In this document: positions 33,790-45,200 of the stretch, in pieces | Layout: each line of letters opens with the position of its first letter | How positions within the stretch are numbered: position 1 is the stretch's first letter | Origin: Bombyx mori | Taxonomy: Eukaryota; Arthropoda; Insecta; Lepidoptera; Bombycidae | Assembly: GCF_030269925.1 (NCBI RefSeq) | Contig: NC_085119.1 | Location: 10,329,001-10,393,000, forward strand | Length of the DNA: 64,000 nucleotides | Direction of reading: 5' to 3' | Made by a program: the position numbers and the translations under genes | Notes under the pieces: generated by a model | What the model was told of the DNA's origin: nothing | Seen by the model: only the letters and a program-made list of their open reading frames with translations | The model's database searches: none

Positions 33790-34700
33790 ATATGATTTCA
33801 TATTATTTCATTTCATCTCATCTTGTTTCATCCCCTTCATTCATTCCTTTCATAATAAATGAATTTAAATGTATATTAGTAATTGAGGATTTCATAAATT
33901 TGACTTTGGTAACCATTGAATCGCAAAAGCCGATTTCCATTTAGTAAAAAAAAAGAGAAAAATTGGTCGTAATATTTACCGACTACTAATATCGAATCAT
34001 GACCTAGCATTTAACTGGATTCTGCTTTACTAACTTTACTGATAAATCAAAACTATTCACATTGTAATCTTCCCCCTCCCATAACTTATAATAGATAAAC
34101 CTTTGAACAACAATGGAAAAATGATTAAGTACCTTACAACTTTGATAAGATATAGAACTGCATTTATGAAGACCGAATGACACTATAAAGGTATGATAAT
34201 TGCTTACGATTCAAGTGTTTTCAATTATCAGTCTCATATATCATATGCCAGTCTCATATATTTTCTTACTAGCCGTAATTCGGAGAGCCACTAGAACTAG
34301 GGCTTAAGAAATAGGGTTGGACAGGAAAAGTAATTAAGATACTACCAAAACTTACGACTGCGAGGCAAATGTTACCAGTAATTTCCATCGGTATCATTTA
34401 CTATTGTAACATACATACATCTTCCGAACTTGTGTTTGATATTTACATCTGTGAGGAGGTCGGAGAGCGTGAGGGCGCTTCGGGCGCACATATTGCCACG
34501 TCAGAGAAAGCAAATCAAGTTGGATTTTTTTCGTTCAATAAGCTATGTATTTTCTAATCCATTCCTTTCTGATATTATTACTACAGACTATTCTATCTTA
34601 AAATGAATTTTTTTTAAGAAAACTTGGCTTACACCTTCATTAGGATGTATCCCGAGAGTAATGGAATCTTAGAGTCGATATTTCTAGCGGTGTTTAGCTG
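33790..34700. other. AT-rich DNA, nothing recognised
   Basis: It includes an (A)TTTCAT-rich low-complexity stretch near 33797-33860. No exon or repeat family was assigned. Confidence 0.35.
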
Positions 34701-34729
34701 GGAAGTTAAATCGAAGTTGGCTTGGCAAT

Positions 34730-35035
34730 GCAGCCATTTTTGGGCTGGTGCTCCCAAACACCAGGTCCCATTTAACTCAATACGAAAGAGCCATTCAGAT
34801 TGTCGGTAATCCTGTTCTCAGGAATCGTGCTTTTGAATAGGTACGACTTTGAAATGAATCCCTCTTTGAAAGACTTTCTGAGGGCTTTGACGTTTTTCTT
34901 CTTCGAGATTCGAGGAGTCCTCAGTAGTAGGTAGCAATTAGGATGTGGCCCTGGCATTGCTGAATGCTATCGAGGGTGCCCATTTACAATCAGGTGAGCC
35001 ATATTCTCATGTGCCAAGATAAACAATAAAAAAGG
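34730..35035 (+). mobile_element. Decayed 3' part of the 986-codon LINE family
   Basis: It matches with many changes: TTTTGGGCTGGTGCTCCCAA, CCATTTAACTCAATACG, CCTGGCATTGCTGAATGC, CAATCAGGTGAGCCATATTC and CAATAAAAAAGG. Frameshifts and deletions have removed coding capacity. Confidence 0.8.
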
Positions 35036-35089
35036 ATAGTAAATTGTCCCTCAAAGTCATACTACAAAAAAAACAAAAACAAAATTCAG

Positions 35090-35526
35090 TTTTTTTTTTA
35101 TTGCTTAGATGAGTGGACGAACTCACAGCCCACCTGGTGTTAAGTGGTCACTGGAGCCCATGGACATCTACAACGTAAATGCGCCACCCACCTTGAGATA
35201 TAAGTTCTAAGATCTCAGCATAGTTAAAACGGCTGCCTCACCCTTCAAACCGAAACGCATTACTGCTTCACAGCAGAAATAGGCAGGGCGGTGGTACCTA
35301 CCCGCGCGGACTCACGAGGTCCTACCACCAGTAATTACGGAAATTATAATTTTGCGGGTTTCACTTTTATTACACGATGTTATTCCTTCACCGTGGAAGT
35401 CAATCGTGAACATTTGTTGAGTACGTAATTCATTAGAAAAATTGGTAACCGCCCGGGATTCGAACACAGGTGCATCGCTCAAAACGAATGCACCGGACGT
35501 CTTATCCCTTAGGCCACAACGACTTC
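35090..35526 (-). mobile_element. Bm1 SINE, full length
   Basis: It runs from the reverse A-tail through the whole Bm1 body to the tRNA-like head in reverse (GGGATTCGAACACAGGTGCA, CACCGGACGTCTTATCCC, TTAGGCCACAACGACTTCAG). A short TTCAG lies at both ends and may be part of the target duplication. Confidence 0.95.
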
Positions 35527-37597
35527 AGTGTGGTTATTTTAGTAGTAATATCTACATTACTACCGCATTAAAGTTTATTTAAAGTCTTTTACTTCTACAA
35601 CTCGACAGAGAATGTTGTTATTGTAGTCAGAGGGTACCTCGCTGGTACATTGGGCCCTCACAAACTGTCTCCACTTAACCCTGCTTTGCACTTGTCCTTT
35701 ACCATCAGATTAAGATTTAACAGAGGATGTGATTGAATAAAATTATGAAACAGGAAGTAAATTTTATATTTTTCATCAATAATAGCAAAGAGTAGTCAGG
35801 GTTCACTAAATACTATCTAAATAAGTTTAAGTAACTTTATGTCACACTACTAAAACAAATCATATGCAGTCAATTTAACTTGTTCAAAAATAATTACAAT
35901 CTTCAATTCAATTTAAGATAACTAATCATATAATTACAATTTTCAAACACTTCCAACTAGTTAGGTACAAAATTAATAGCAATCATTCGCAACATTCTTA
36001 TTTTTATTATACATTTGTAGAAACACTTTTTTGCAGACAATAATACTAAAAATTCTTCAAACATGACTAAATTAGATTTATGCTATGTCTTCATTAAAAG
36101 AATATGGATGAAAATAATTGCACAACATATTGTTTTGAAAGTTTTTTTTTTAAATATTAACTCTTCAAACTGTCATCAAAGTGGGTTTACAATCTCCTAC
36201 ACAGAAAAATAAAAAGACTGTAATAGTAAATACACGCCACAATAAATTAACCTACGGATACTTATTTTTATAAATTTTATGACTAGTGAGATACCTACGC
36301 AAATTATGAATAAGTCTGTACTATAATGCTATTATATAAATAACAATTAATATTGGTCATTTCGATCTAGTTTTCCACTTGCATTTGTTATCAGCCAGTA
36401 ATGATGACCAAATAAGATTATTAGCCAAACACAAGCTCTTGCCCCATAATTTAAATTTATTTATTTAGGAAATACCATGACACAATTATAACAATATTAC
36501 GAAACACCAAATATTTTAAAATTTTATTAATATTTATCATCATTAACATTATGTCAAATAGTCTCAGACATTAACTACAGTGCATCAAATCGACCAAATT
36601 ACTTATGTTCATTTATCTATATAAATAAATAAAGTAAATACCACATATCTGAGGTCTTAAAAATATCAATTAAGATTTTTATGCTATAATTATTTATCAA
36701 TTTAAAATTCACATGCAAACTTGTTCTCAAAACATTCTAATTAAAAGCAGTTTTCATATAATAAGCTTTGTGATTTAGGTTCAACAATCTATTATTTTGT
36801 GACCAGTCAAAAACTAGTATTAAGGTACTTGTTATTAAACCTTGTACTAAATTGACCTGCAAATTCTGTTTGGAAATAAAATTATAATTAAGTCTAATTG
36901 ATAGTGCATATTTTATCACATAAGAAAATTGTCATACATTGTACTGGTATTTGTGCCACAAAATTAAAAACGTTAACAAATAAAAATTTAATTTAATGCA
37001 CTTCATTAGATTTACTATCCAAACTTTCATTACAATCATTTTTCAAGCAAAGGTGTTTGTGACTTTTCTAATTTTCTACTGCTATATAATATATATATAT
37101 ATATGTGTGTGTGTGCTATATAATACAAGAGTATATGTGATTTACATGAATTTATGGTATGCTTTCAGATTCTACCTGTCACATTATTGCACCATGTGTA
37201 CCTATTAAAATAAATTAAGTGCTGCTGTTACTAAAACTAACAAATACCAATAAATAATTATAAAGTTAGCTTAACAATAATTTAGCTTTTTAAGAATTTA
37301 ACTATTATATAAAAATTATTAATTAGTATTATAATTTTTACCATTTGTACATATGAATTTTTTATATCAATAAGTAAAATTAAATGGTAACAAAAAAAAA
37401 CTTTCTTTATATAACTTTGAATCAATTCAGTTTCCCTCTTTTAAATTAAATTTAAAATTAGTATTTTTCCTAATACATAATAATTGTTGTATAGAATACA
37501 TAACAATTATTGTGCATATCAATGTGCAGTTACTAGCAAAGAGTAATATGTATTTTATGGTTTAATTTAGTAATCTCCTCAATAACATACTGAAAAA
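35527..37597 (-). other. AT-rich region downstream of egh; probable 3' UTR and intergenic DNA
   Basis: About 2 kb without coding signal directly 3' of the egh stop codon. Several AATAAA-type hexamers occur on the minus strand, so the transcript end cannot be fixed. A TA/TG dinucleotide run sits at about 37083-37115. Confidence 0.35.
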
Positions 37598-38170
37598 TCA
37601 CACAGTAACAGGTGTTTTAATTTCTTTGTTAACAATATAAAATTTGTGCTTTTTTCCTAACATTCCCCAAATAACTGCAATATTTTCAATAACTATGTTT
37701 AATGGAATAGTAGCCAAAGCTCCCCCAACAAATAGTATAAACTTTAATGGTCCAAATCTGTGTACAGGAAATGACTTGATGACTCCAAAAATGTACATAT
37801 AAATGTTAACAGCTGCTGTAAATCCACAAGCAATGTCTAAAAATTGAGGACATGGAATTGGACATAAAGCAGCCAAAACAACATTACTTGTTGATAGTGG
37901 GAGTGTTACCCAAGAGTAACAAGAAATTGCTAAGAATACATTATTAACTAAAGGTATTTCTTTGGAATGTACCACTAAAAGTATACCTTGAATCCATCTT
38001 TTTCGTTGCTGCATGAAATCCCAAAGAGTAAAAGGGGATTTTTCCCACATTTCTCCTTCAACAAAATTAAATGTGTAGCCTTCCTTATATGCCTTCATGG
38101 CAAAAAAACAATCTTCAGCCACTGACCCATCAAGGCCATTATCAAAAGATACTTTCTTCTCTGCACTTAC
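37598..38170 (-). CDS. egh: egghead, coding exon 2 (C-terminal part)
   Basis: It opens after the acceptor TTTTTTACTAG| and runs 191 codons including the TAA stop. It carries residues 269-458: the VSFDN segment, the ED acidic pair of VAEDCFF, and the processive-type glycosyltransferase motif QQRKRW at about 322-327. Several membrane helices follow, then a conserved GKKHKFY near the C-terminus. The intron (38171-38266, 96 bp) falls between Gln268 and Val269 in phase 0. Confidence 0.93.
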   Translation of the reverse strand, partial: VSAEKKVSFDNGLDGSVAEDCFFAMKAYKEGYTFNFVEGEMWEKSPFTLWDFMQQRKRWIQGILLVVHSKEIPLVNNVFLAISCYSWVTLPLSTSNVVLAALCPIPCPQFLDIACGFTAAVNIYMYIFGVIKSFPVHRFGPLKFILFVGGALATIPLNIVIENIAVIWGMLGKKHKFYIVNKEIKTPVTV

Positions 38171-39070
38171 CTAGTAAAAAAGATGAAGTAAGTAGAAGTA
38201 GAACAAATACAGCTATTTAATACTATGTATTTTAATTTGACAGCAGCATATTAAAAACAAACTTACTTGTGTTACTACATAAGATCCTTTCCAACTAAAC
38301 AGTGGTTTATGGAATAGATAAAATTGCAGCCTTAGCTTGCCCATATCATCAGCAACTCTGAAACTATCTGCTAATGTTGTCAACCAATTTACAATCTGTT
38401 CATTGGCATAAGTGATGAGACCCTGGCCAAATTGATACTGTCCATCCATAACAAAATTTAAAATTCCCCTTAATGAATTTTCTGTCAAAAGAGTCTCTTC
38501 ATCTAAATGTACAATCCAATCAGTCTCTGTCAGTATGTTCACTTGATCTTCTAAACAATATTGTAGGGCTCGCGCCTTGAATAAAGCTCCAGATTTAGTC
38601 TGATAATCTGATGGAACTACTACTTCTCTTACTTTTCGGTGTTTTGGCAAATTTATAGCTTTGTCAGTCACAACTTCTATCATAAAGTTCTCCATGCCAA
38701 CATCTATACACTTATTCATGTTCCTATTCACATTATCTTTTACCAGTTTTGGGAAATCCCCTCTTGTGACCACTCTTATGCAAATAAACGGAGCAAGTAA
38801 TGGTGAGCTTTTCAGTCGAATTTTTCCAGGAAAAGCGTTGAATAAAGTTAGGCCAGCAAAATTGCAGAGCACCTGTGGTATTGTGAGTAAAGTCAGAAGT
38901 CGCAGGATATACAATATAAGTGCACCAAAAACTCCATAATTCTCCCAAGGATCAATGAATTCTTTTTCTTTATCATCCAGATTAATAGCCCCAGCAAACA
39001 CGAGGAAAAAAAAAATGAAGAGTAAAAAAAACATGCAATGTAGCAAATGTTTTATTCGCCCTCTGATCAT
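37598..39070 (-). CDS. egh: Egghead, beta-1,4-mannosyltransferase (complete gene, two coding exons)
   Basis: Joining 39070-38267 and 38170-37598 gives 458 residues, matching the length and sequence pattern of insect Egghead. Family knowledge: a GT2 membrane enzyme of the secretory pathway that transfers mannose from GDP-mannose to glucosylceramide, making the mactosyl core later extended by Brainiac. Visible support: an N-terminal membrane anchor (residues ~8-29), a second helix (~48-72), APFICIRVVTRGDFP at ~93-107, the metal-binding WIVHLDEET at ~185-193, ED near 287, QQRKRW at ~322-327, and C-terminal helices. The ATG at 39070 is the only good start and lies one base after a TGTTTCAG acceptor, so a 5' UTR intron is likely. 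It is transcribed away from the DENND5 gene. Confidence 0.95.
38267..39070 (-). CDS. egh: egghead, coding exon 1 (N-terminal part)
   Basis: 268 codons from ATG to the donor ACACAA|GTAAGT. It contains the signal-anchor helix, the second helix, and the catalytic N-terminal half with WIVHLDEET. The frame continues past the donor for 17 codons to a stop near 38213; that read-through is intronic. Confidence 0.93.
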
Positions 39071-39071
39071 T

Positions 39072-39085
39072 CTGAAACATTAGTT
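39072..39085 (-). promoter_or_regulatory. 3' splice site of a probable 5' UTR intron of egh
   Basis: Minus-strand text CTAATGTTTCAG|AATG has a branch-point-like CTAAT and an acceptor one base before the start codon. The first exon would be noncoding and farther right, perhaps near 39.7-39.8 kb, but its donor was not identified. Confidence 0.5.
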
Positions 39086-39261
39086 ATGCTTTAATATAAT
39101 AATTACTATCTAGTTGAAATTCTATATTTCTAAATCAAATTCATAAGTAATTAAAAACTACATAAATATCTAGAACATGTTATCTAATATCAATTAGCAA
39201 AATTACTAGTGTTTTATTAAATAAGCAGTCAAGCATTCCTGACTTCATCATCAATAAGCAC

Positions 39262-39455
39262 TACTTTTTTTATTTTATTTTATTACGTAAAGTGTTCTTG
39301 CCTACCTTGTGCCAAGTGATTACGGGAGCCCATAGATACCACAATGTGATGCCGTATTCCTTCTTGAGACGTGAGGTCGAAGTCTCAATTGTATTGTATA
39401 ACGGCGGTCCCACCCTAGAACGAATAACTGCTTACCGGTGCGGGTTTACAGTCCT
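39262..39455 (-). mobile_element. Bm1 SINE, decayed
   Basis: T-rich start, then CTACCTTGTGCCAAGTGATT, ACGGGAGCCCATAGATACC, TTGAGACGTGAGGTCG and ACGGCGGTCCCACCCTAGAA. Confidence 0.7.
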
Positions 39456-39949
39456 TTCATCGGTAAAGTAAAAAATATGTAATTTGGATAAATACATGAT
39501 TAGTCTTAGAAATTACCTCGTTATCGTGTAATACTTCAATAGCTTGACCGTGACCTTTCAAATTTTCAAATTGAATCTTCGTAATATAGAATTACAGGAA
39601 ATCTGGTATGTACAAACTCTGGTAAATGAGAGTGACATTAAAAATAGGTATTCAGTTTTTTTGTTTCCCCATTTGTATGTACGCTGAGTAAAATATTTTA
39701 TTTTCCTCAAGCTACACAGCACGCACACTTATATTTTAAGTTTTGACTAACATCACGACAGCCGACACTACCACAACGCGCAAAAAATACACGGTAATCT
39801 CTTAGTAGTCGCTAGTTGATAACGATAAGATTTGGTTTTAAAAATTATTGTTTTCTTTGATTCATAACTTCCCACCATAGATAATACTCATTTTATCTCA
39901 AATATATTAAGTGTATAATCTATGCTCATTTTATGTTAAACTCTTTTTT

Positions 39950-40374
39950 TTTTTAAGAGATTTTATGACCTGGTAACTAAGACCTTTAAGTCATGTCTTA
40001 TTTTAATTTATATTCTTAATTTTATGAAAAATGATAATATGGAGTGAAATGAAATGAAGATGATTGATTTGAGACATTAATCAACTGGGATGAAATTTAA
40101 TGAGATGATATGGGATGAAATATAATCGCAGTAAAATGGTGGTCATTTACTGAGATTTTTTCAGTGGACTTTTTGGAAGAACCCGAGAAGCTACGTCCAG
40201 CAGCTTTGTTTCATTTTCCCAAATTTGTGCACTTTCACAGATATTAAACAGTTAATAAACCACCATTATTACACATTTAAACCCGAAGAAACACTAAATA
40301 GACAAAATAAAACAAATCACACAACTGCACTCCTCGCGTTCCCGCCAAAAAGTCCTATGTTAAACTCCCACCAC
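39950..40374. repeat. Dispersed repeat, copy 1
   Basis: AAAATGATAATATGGAGTG through GGACTTTTTG, CAGCGGCTTTG-like CAGCAGCTTTGTTTCATTTT, TGTGCACTTTCACAGATA and CAGTTAATAAACCACCATTA to CGCGTTCCCGCCAAAAAGTC recurs at 54585-54895 in DENND5 intron 10. About 300 bp are shared; the family was not recognised. The hAT element at 40375 is inserted immediately beyond the shared part. Confidence 0.8.
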
Positions 40375-40959
40375 CAGTCCTGCCAGATGACCGTGTGAAT
40401 TTCCCCCCAACTCTTTTCGAAAACCCCCCGAAAATAGGCTTTTTGAAGAAAAAACCCCCAAAACAGTCTTTACTTATTTTAAAGAAGAAATAAAAAACCA
40501 AAAGGATTCTTTTATTTTTTAATCAAGCTGTCCCTATAACTTCAACCATCTCTAAACAATTATTACAATCATATTCACTTTCGTTATTATTATTTAAAGC
40601 ATACACGTTTCCGAAGTTAAAGATATTTAACATGTCCGATGTGGGAACAAAATTTATGGCTCTATTTGGCAGTGAAAATCGAATCCTGAGAACCGCTTCG
40701 GCAGTTTCTATTGCCATTTGGTTGCATAACTTGTTCTTTATAATATTGACTTGTGAATAGTATAGTAGACTATAATTATTCTAATAGTAATTGCGAACTA
40801 TGTTTGTGGATGAATTATTGATACTTAAAAAACCTCCGAAATTTCTAACTAACTTTTCCCCCCGAATGTCCCCCCAAAGAATCTTTCCCCCCGAATTTCC
40901 CCCCCAAGGTCAAAAAACCCCCCGAATTTGCAGGGAATCCCCCCCATCTGGCAACTGTG
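40375..40959 (-). mobile_element. Non-autonomous hAT element with 8-bp target duplication
   Basis: The 585-bp block is bounded by CCCACCAC at 40367-40374 and again at 40960-40967, a perfect 8-bp duplication as expected for hAT. Its ends are imperfect inverted repeats: CAGTCCTGCCAGATG on the left, and CACAGTTGCCAGATG reading in from the right. Both flanks carry repeated C6-7 GAA motifs (for example CCCCCCGAATTTCCCCCC), presumably subterminal transposase sites. A 64-codon minus frame in the middle (40523-40717) may be the leftover C-terminus of a transposase; it has no catalytic residues. Confidence 0.8.
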
Positions 40960-41039
40960 CCCACCACCAGCATTCTTTATTTATCTCACATACGGTAAAG
41001 CGTGTTTGTCGTGGTTTGTCTTTGTACCTACCATAGAGT

Positions 41040-41270
41040 TAGTAATAGCTCCATGGCCTACCCGCATCGACTAACGCCCGCTTACGTTTAGCTCCGATAC
41101 CTTTTGTGTGTGTACGACCTACGTCGCTTCGCCTACGACATTTGCAAGGTAAGTCTTCGGATAAACAATATTTCCGAATAACAACATTTAGACCGTCGCC
41201 GCGTCGGTCTACCGAGCAATGTCACCCGCTCGGTGAAAGATCATCCCGCCGTTGTTAAGCCTTCCCAAAA
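41040..41270 (+). mobile_element. Solo-LTR-like sequence related to the 13.2-14.0 kb element
   Basis: GGTCTACCGAGCAATGTCAC, CCGCTCGGTGAAAGATCATC, GTTGTTAAGCCTTCCCAAAA and CGCCTACGACATTTGCAAG align with the LTR of the miniature element, read here on the plus strand. No partner LTR, primer site or interior was seen. The left edge is not defined. It is a related, not identical, family member. Confidence 0.6.
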
Positions 41271-41399
41271 TATATATACTTTTCTTTTTATTAATTCTGT
41301 TAACCATCATACTGTTACAGCTAGTATACAACTAACACTTCCTGTATTACAACTAGTATACAACATACAACTAAACATTTCCTGGTCTTGAGGCACATT

Positions 41400-41612
41400 G
41401 GGAACTCACATTGGTTGTTTCACCACCATTCTGTCTAATTTTGTCGTTGTGTGTGTAAATTATACGTTCCGTTTGAAAGACAGAGGCACCGTGATTTTAT
41501 AATACACCTCATGCCTTAAACGACATTCACATTGTGATTTCTTTAAGCTGTTGCGATCACTTCACGCAAGATGATCCGTGAGCTCATTTATCCATTTAAA
41601 GAATAAAATATT
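41400..41612 (+). mobile_element. Bm1 SINE, decayed
   Basis: Weak ordered matches: GGGAACTCACATTGG, TTATACGTTCCGTTTGAAAG, CATTCACATTGTGATTTCTT, CCGTGAGCTCATTTATCCAT and AAGAATAAAAT. Confidence 0.55.
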
Positions 41613-42148
41613 CATTTGATATAAATTTTTTCATTAATAGTAAATCCACTAGTCGCCATTAACAACACCCACGGGAAGAGCTGGGCAATGGAATTCTTGG
41701 TAAAGTTATACTCTCACAAGTAATAGAAAGTCTTCTGTTAAATTATAACAATGGATAAGATAGATAGATAGATAAGTTTAAGATATTGACTGATTTACGG
41801 TTTTGGGTTCCTCCTGCTTTACATTTTATTAAATTGGGCATCTCACCTACTATCTTAAATAGCAGCACAAGCTACGTTTCATATTCCCTTTGCCTGTCCG
41901 ATTGAATAAATTAAACAAAAAACAGTCAAAAATACTATTGGTGATATTTTTACGTTTTATTTTTTATTAAATTTATTCATTGGTAATAAAAAAGGGCCTC
42001 ACAAAGAATACCTTATGGGGCAATTTGCTGTAATTTATTTAAGTTTTTAAAATACAACACAAATACAATGCTGAAACAAAATCTATATTCTATTGTGAAT
42101 AGAAGAGAAAGTGTCTCAAATAGTAGTAAATAACGGGTCGATAGAAAT

Positions 42149-42248
42149 ATGTCTGTCCCTGATTTGTCTGTTAGTTGTCGTTTTGCTGATTATTTTGCTA
42201 TATGTGGACTTGATTTCGATTCTGGATTAGAACCTGATAGACTATGTG
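42149..42248 (+). CDS. DENND5 exon 1 (start; uDENN)
   Basis: 33 codons plus 1 nt, ending TGTG|GTAAGT. It carries the family-typical opening [20 protein letters not shown]. Only eleven residues precede FADYF, shorter than in vertebrates. Confidence 0.92.
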
Positions 42249-45200
42249 GTAAGTAACAGCTTCAAACGTGGTTAACAATTTTTTTGTTTTTACAAAATTT
42301 TAATGTATAAACAATTTATATCCTGAACATAGGTGATAATTTACACGTATCTCCTCTCGACCGATCCTATAAAGGAAAAATTTTAGCTCACTATCCTGAA
42401 AATGTTCCTAGTAATCAATTTGATGAACATGCAACCTGTATGGTAAGTGATGTTTATTCATAATATGATTTCAAGACTGCATAAACAAAATACGGAATAG
42501 CTGCCGAAAAAATAACGCAATTTTAGATATATGAATTTATTATATCAAACCACATAAACAACTAAATGATTCAGTACAGTCACTGCAGAGCTAATAACTT
42601 ATTAGCTCTGCAGTGACTATCACCAATATAGTTTAGAGCCATATGGGTCCACATACCAGTACCAAATATTCAAAAGCCCTAAGACATTACTTTGCTTGTA
42701 TAAAGTAAAAATTTCATAGTAGTGGTGTGAATAAGTGTTAAATTTTCTTTAAATTTTTAATGGGTTAATGAGACCACAACATACCTGGTTAAAGACTTAC
42801 TGGAGCCTATAGACATCACAGCTTAATGCTATCACGGTCTTTTTAGATTTTATAAAACAAGTCTCAAGTATTTTATAAAACAGCTGTTTCTTTTTTAAAT
42901 ATTTTTATTGCCATTATAGGCATACTACCCACTTGATTGTAAGTAGTCAACATTGCTCAGAGGCATCAACAATGTCACAGACATAACCAAGATGCTGCAG
43001 ACTTTCACTCTTTAAAAGGAAATACATGAATGCTTTGTGCACACATCTGTACAAACTTACCATTAATCTTACCGCCAGTAATTACATAAGCTAATCAATT
43101 TGCCAGTTTAATTTTTACTATACTTTTTACAATGAAAATCATCAAGTCTGTCTTTCCTTAGATAATTTGATATTCGTCTGTGAGAATTGTGCACTAGTAC
43201 CTACTTTTACCTAGGTTTAAGTACTTTGAATTCTAATCTCTTAGACCACAACAACTTCAATATATCTGTCATTTTAGCTCTGTCTACCAGCTGGCCTCCA
43301 ATTTAGAACCCAAAAGCATTCATTGGAGCCCCAATTTCACAGTTTTGTAGTAACTAGAGAAAATGCATCTAGATATTATGGATTTAGCCTTATATTTTAT
43401 GAAGAGGTCAGAAATAAAAACATCTGTAGTGCTATGCATACTTTACAGGTAAAAAATTTGCATCTTTTTCATTAGACAATAATTGAAATGATTTATTTAT
43501 TAATTAAATCTACTATATTGTTACTCCTAAATTTCAATTATATCTGATTGTTCAGTTTAATAGTTGTTCAAGCTTATAAAACTTCTTTGTTTTATTTCAG
43601 GCGATGTACATTACAGAACTCTCTAGTGGCCAGACTCCACCAGGCCATAGAAAAAGCTCTGGTAAGGAGAGCTCACGATCCCTCCCCAGATCGTTCAAAC
43701 TTACGCCTCATACTGGTGCTGCTCTAACATACTTTGATATAGCCAAAGATAAACTCTATGTAGCTAAAAGTATAGCACTGATTTGTCAATACCCCTTTGT
43801 AAGAGTTGCCCAAATGTTTTTAGAAAACTTGTTCAGGTAAGGATTTAATGTTTTCCTAGAATAAAGTATTATATTTCATTTTTTGTTACATGTTTTGATA
43901 CTGGACTCATCCACAACCCAGTTAGCATCAATGGTTACCCCATACATATCTAAGCTGAAGGGATATTGTAAATCACAAATTTTTTGTGTTTAAATTATAG
44001 TGCATAATTGTACATACTAGTGCTCATCCAGTAGTCTAAATTCGACAATAATTATTAATTTAAATTATAAGTTTTTTTTTTATTGCTTAGATGGGTGGAC
44101 CAGCTCGCAGCCCACCTGATGTTAAGTGGTTACTGGAGCCCATAGACATCTACAACGTAAATGCGCCACCCACCTTGAGATACAAGTTCGAAGGTCTCAA
44201 GTATAGTAACGACGGCTGCCCCACCCTTCAAACCGAAACGCATTACTGCTTCACGGCTGAAATAGGCAGGGTGGCGGACTCACAAGAGGTCCTACCACCA
44301 GTAATTACGCAAATTATAATTTTGCGGGTTTCATTTTTATTACACGATGTTATTCCTTCACCGTGGAAGTCAATCGTGAACATTTGTTGAGTACGTATTT
44401 CATTCGAAAAATTGGTACCCGCCTGCGGGATTCGAACACCGGTGCATCGCTCAACACGAATGCACCGGACGTCTTATCCGTTATGCCACGACGACTACAA
44501 AGTTTAAACATTGTTATGGTTTTATAGTCAAAGACTTTACTTCTATAGTCATGCATTTTGCCAAGGCTACACTAAAGATAAATATATTAAAGACAAACAA
44601 TTTTAGTCTATTCTCAATTTAACCACAGACCTTAAGAATTAATAAAAGAGTATACATGCATGAGCGCATGTGTGTTTGTTTGTGTGTGTGTGTAATAATT
44701 TTTGTATACATATGTATATATATTACGTACTACTTAAAGAAAATTGGAACCTATTTCCACATTCCTCAATACAAATACACTGGCCATCTTATCCTATAGG
44801 CTACAATAAGTATATAAATCTGTTATCTTTTAGATCCTTACCAAGACAACCAGGACCTGGTCTTAGCCCAGAATCTTATGTTTATAATTTACTTTACGAA
44901 GTACCAGTGCCCTTGCCAGGTCAAGCTTTAAGACTTTATGTGCCACCTCCTCAACCACATCTTGAAGCCATTCCAGTTGTAAGCATTGGTTGACTTTATT
45001 TATTTAATATATCGAGGGGTGAAAGGCTATATGGTTTAAGCGACATTTTTGCAATTTTACAGGAGGGTCATTTAAATTTTAAAACTTGGAAAAAATATCA
45101 TGACAAAAAACTTCTTAGGCTTTTTGAAAATTATTGAATTTTTATAAAAAAAAGTAGCTGACCCGGCAGATTTCGTAGTGCCTCAATCGATAAATAAAAG

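Noticed and set aside
41762..41776. CRISPR-like or regulatory TAGA repeats
   Set aside because: Only a three-to-four unit microsatellite; the organism is a eukaryote and no spacer-repeat pattern exists anywhere in the window.
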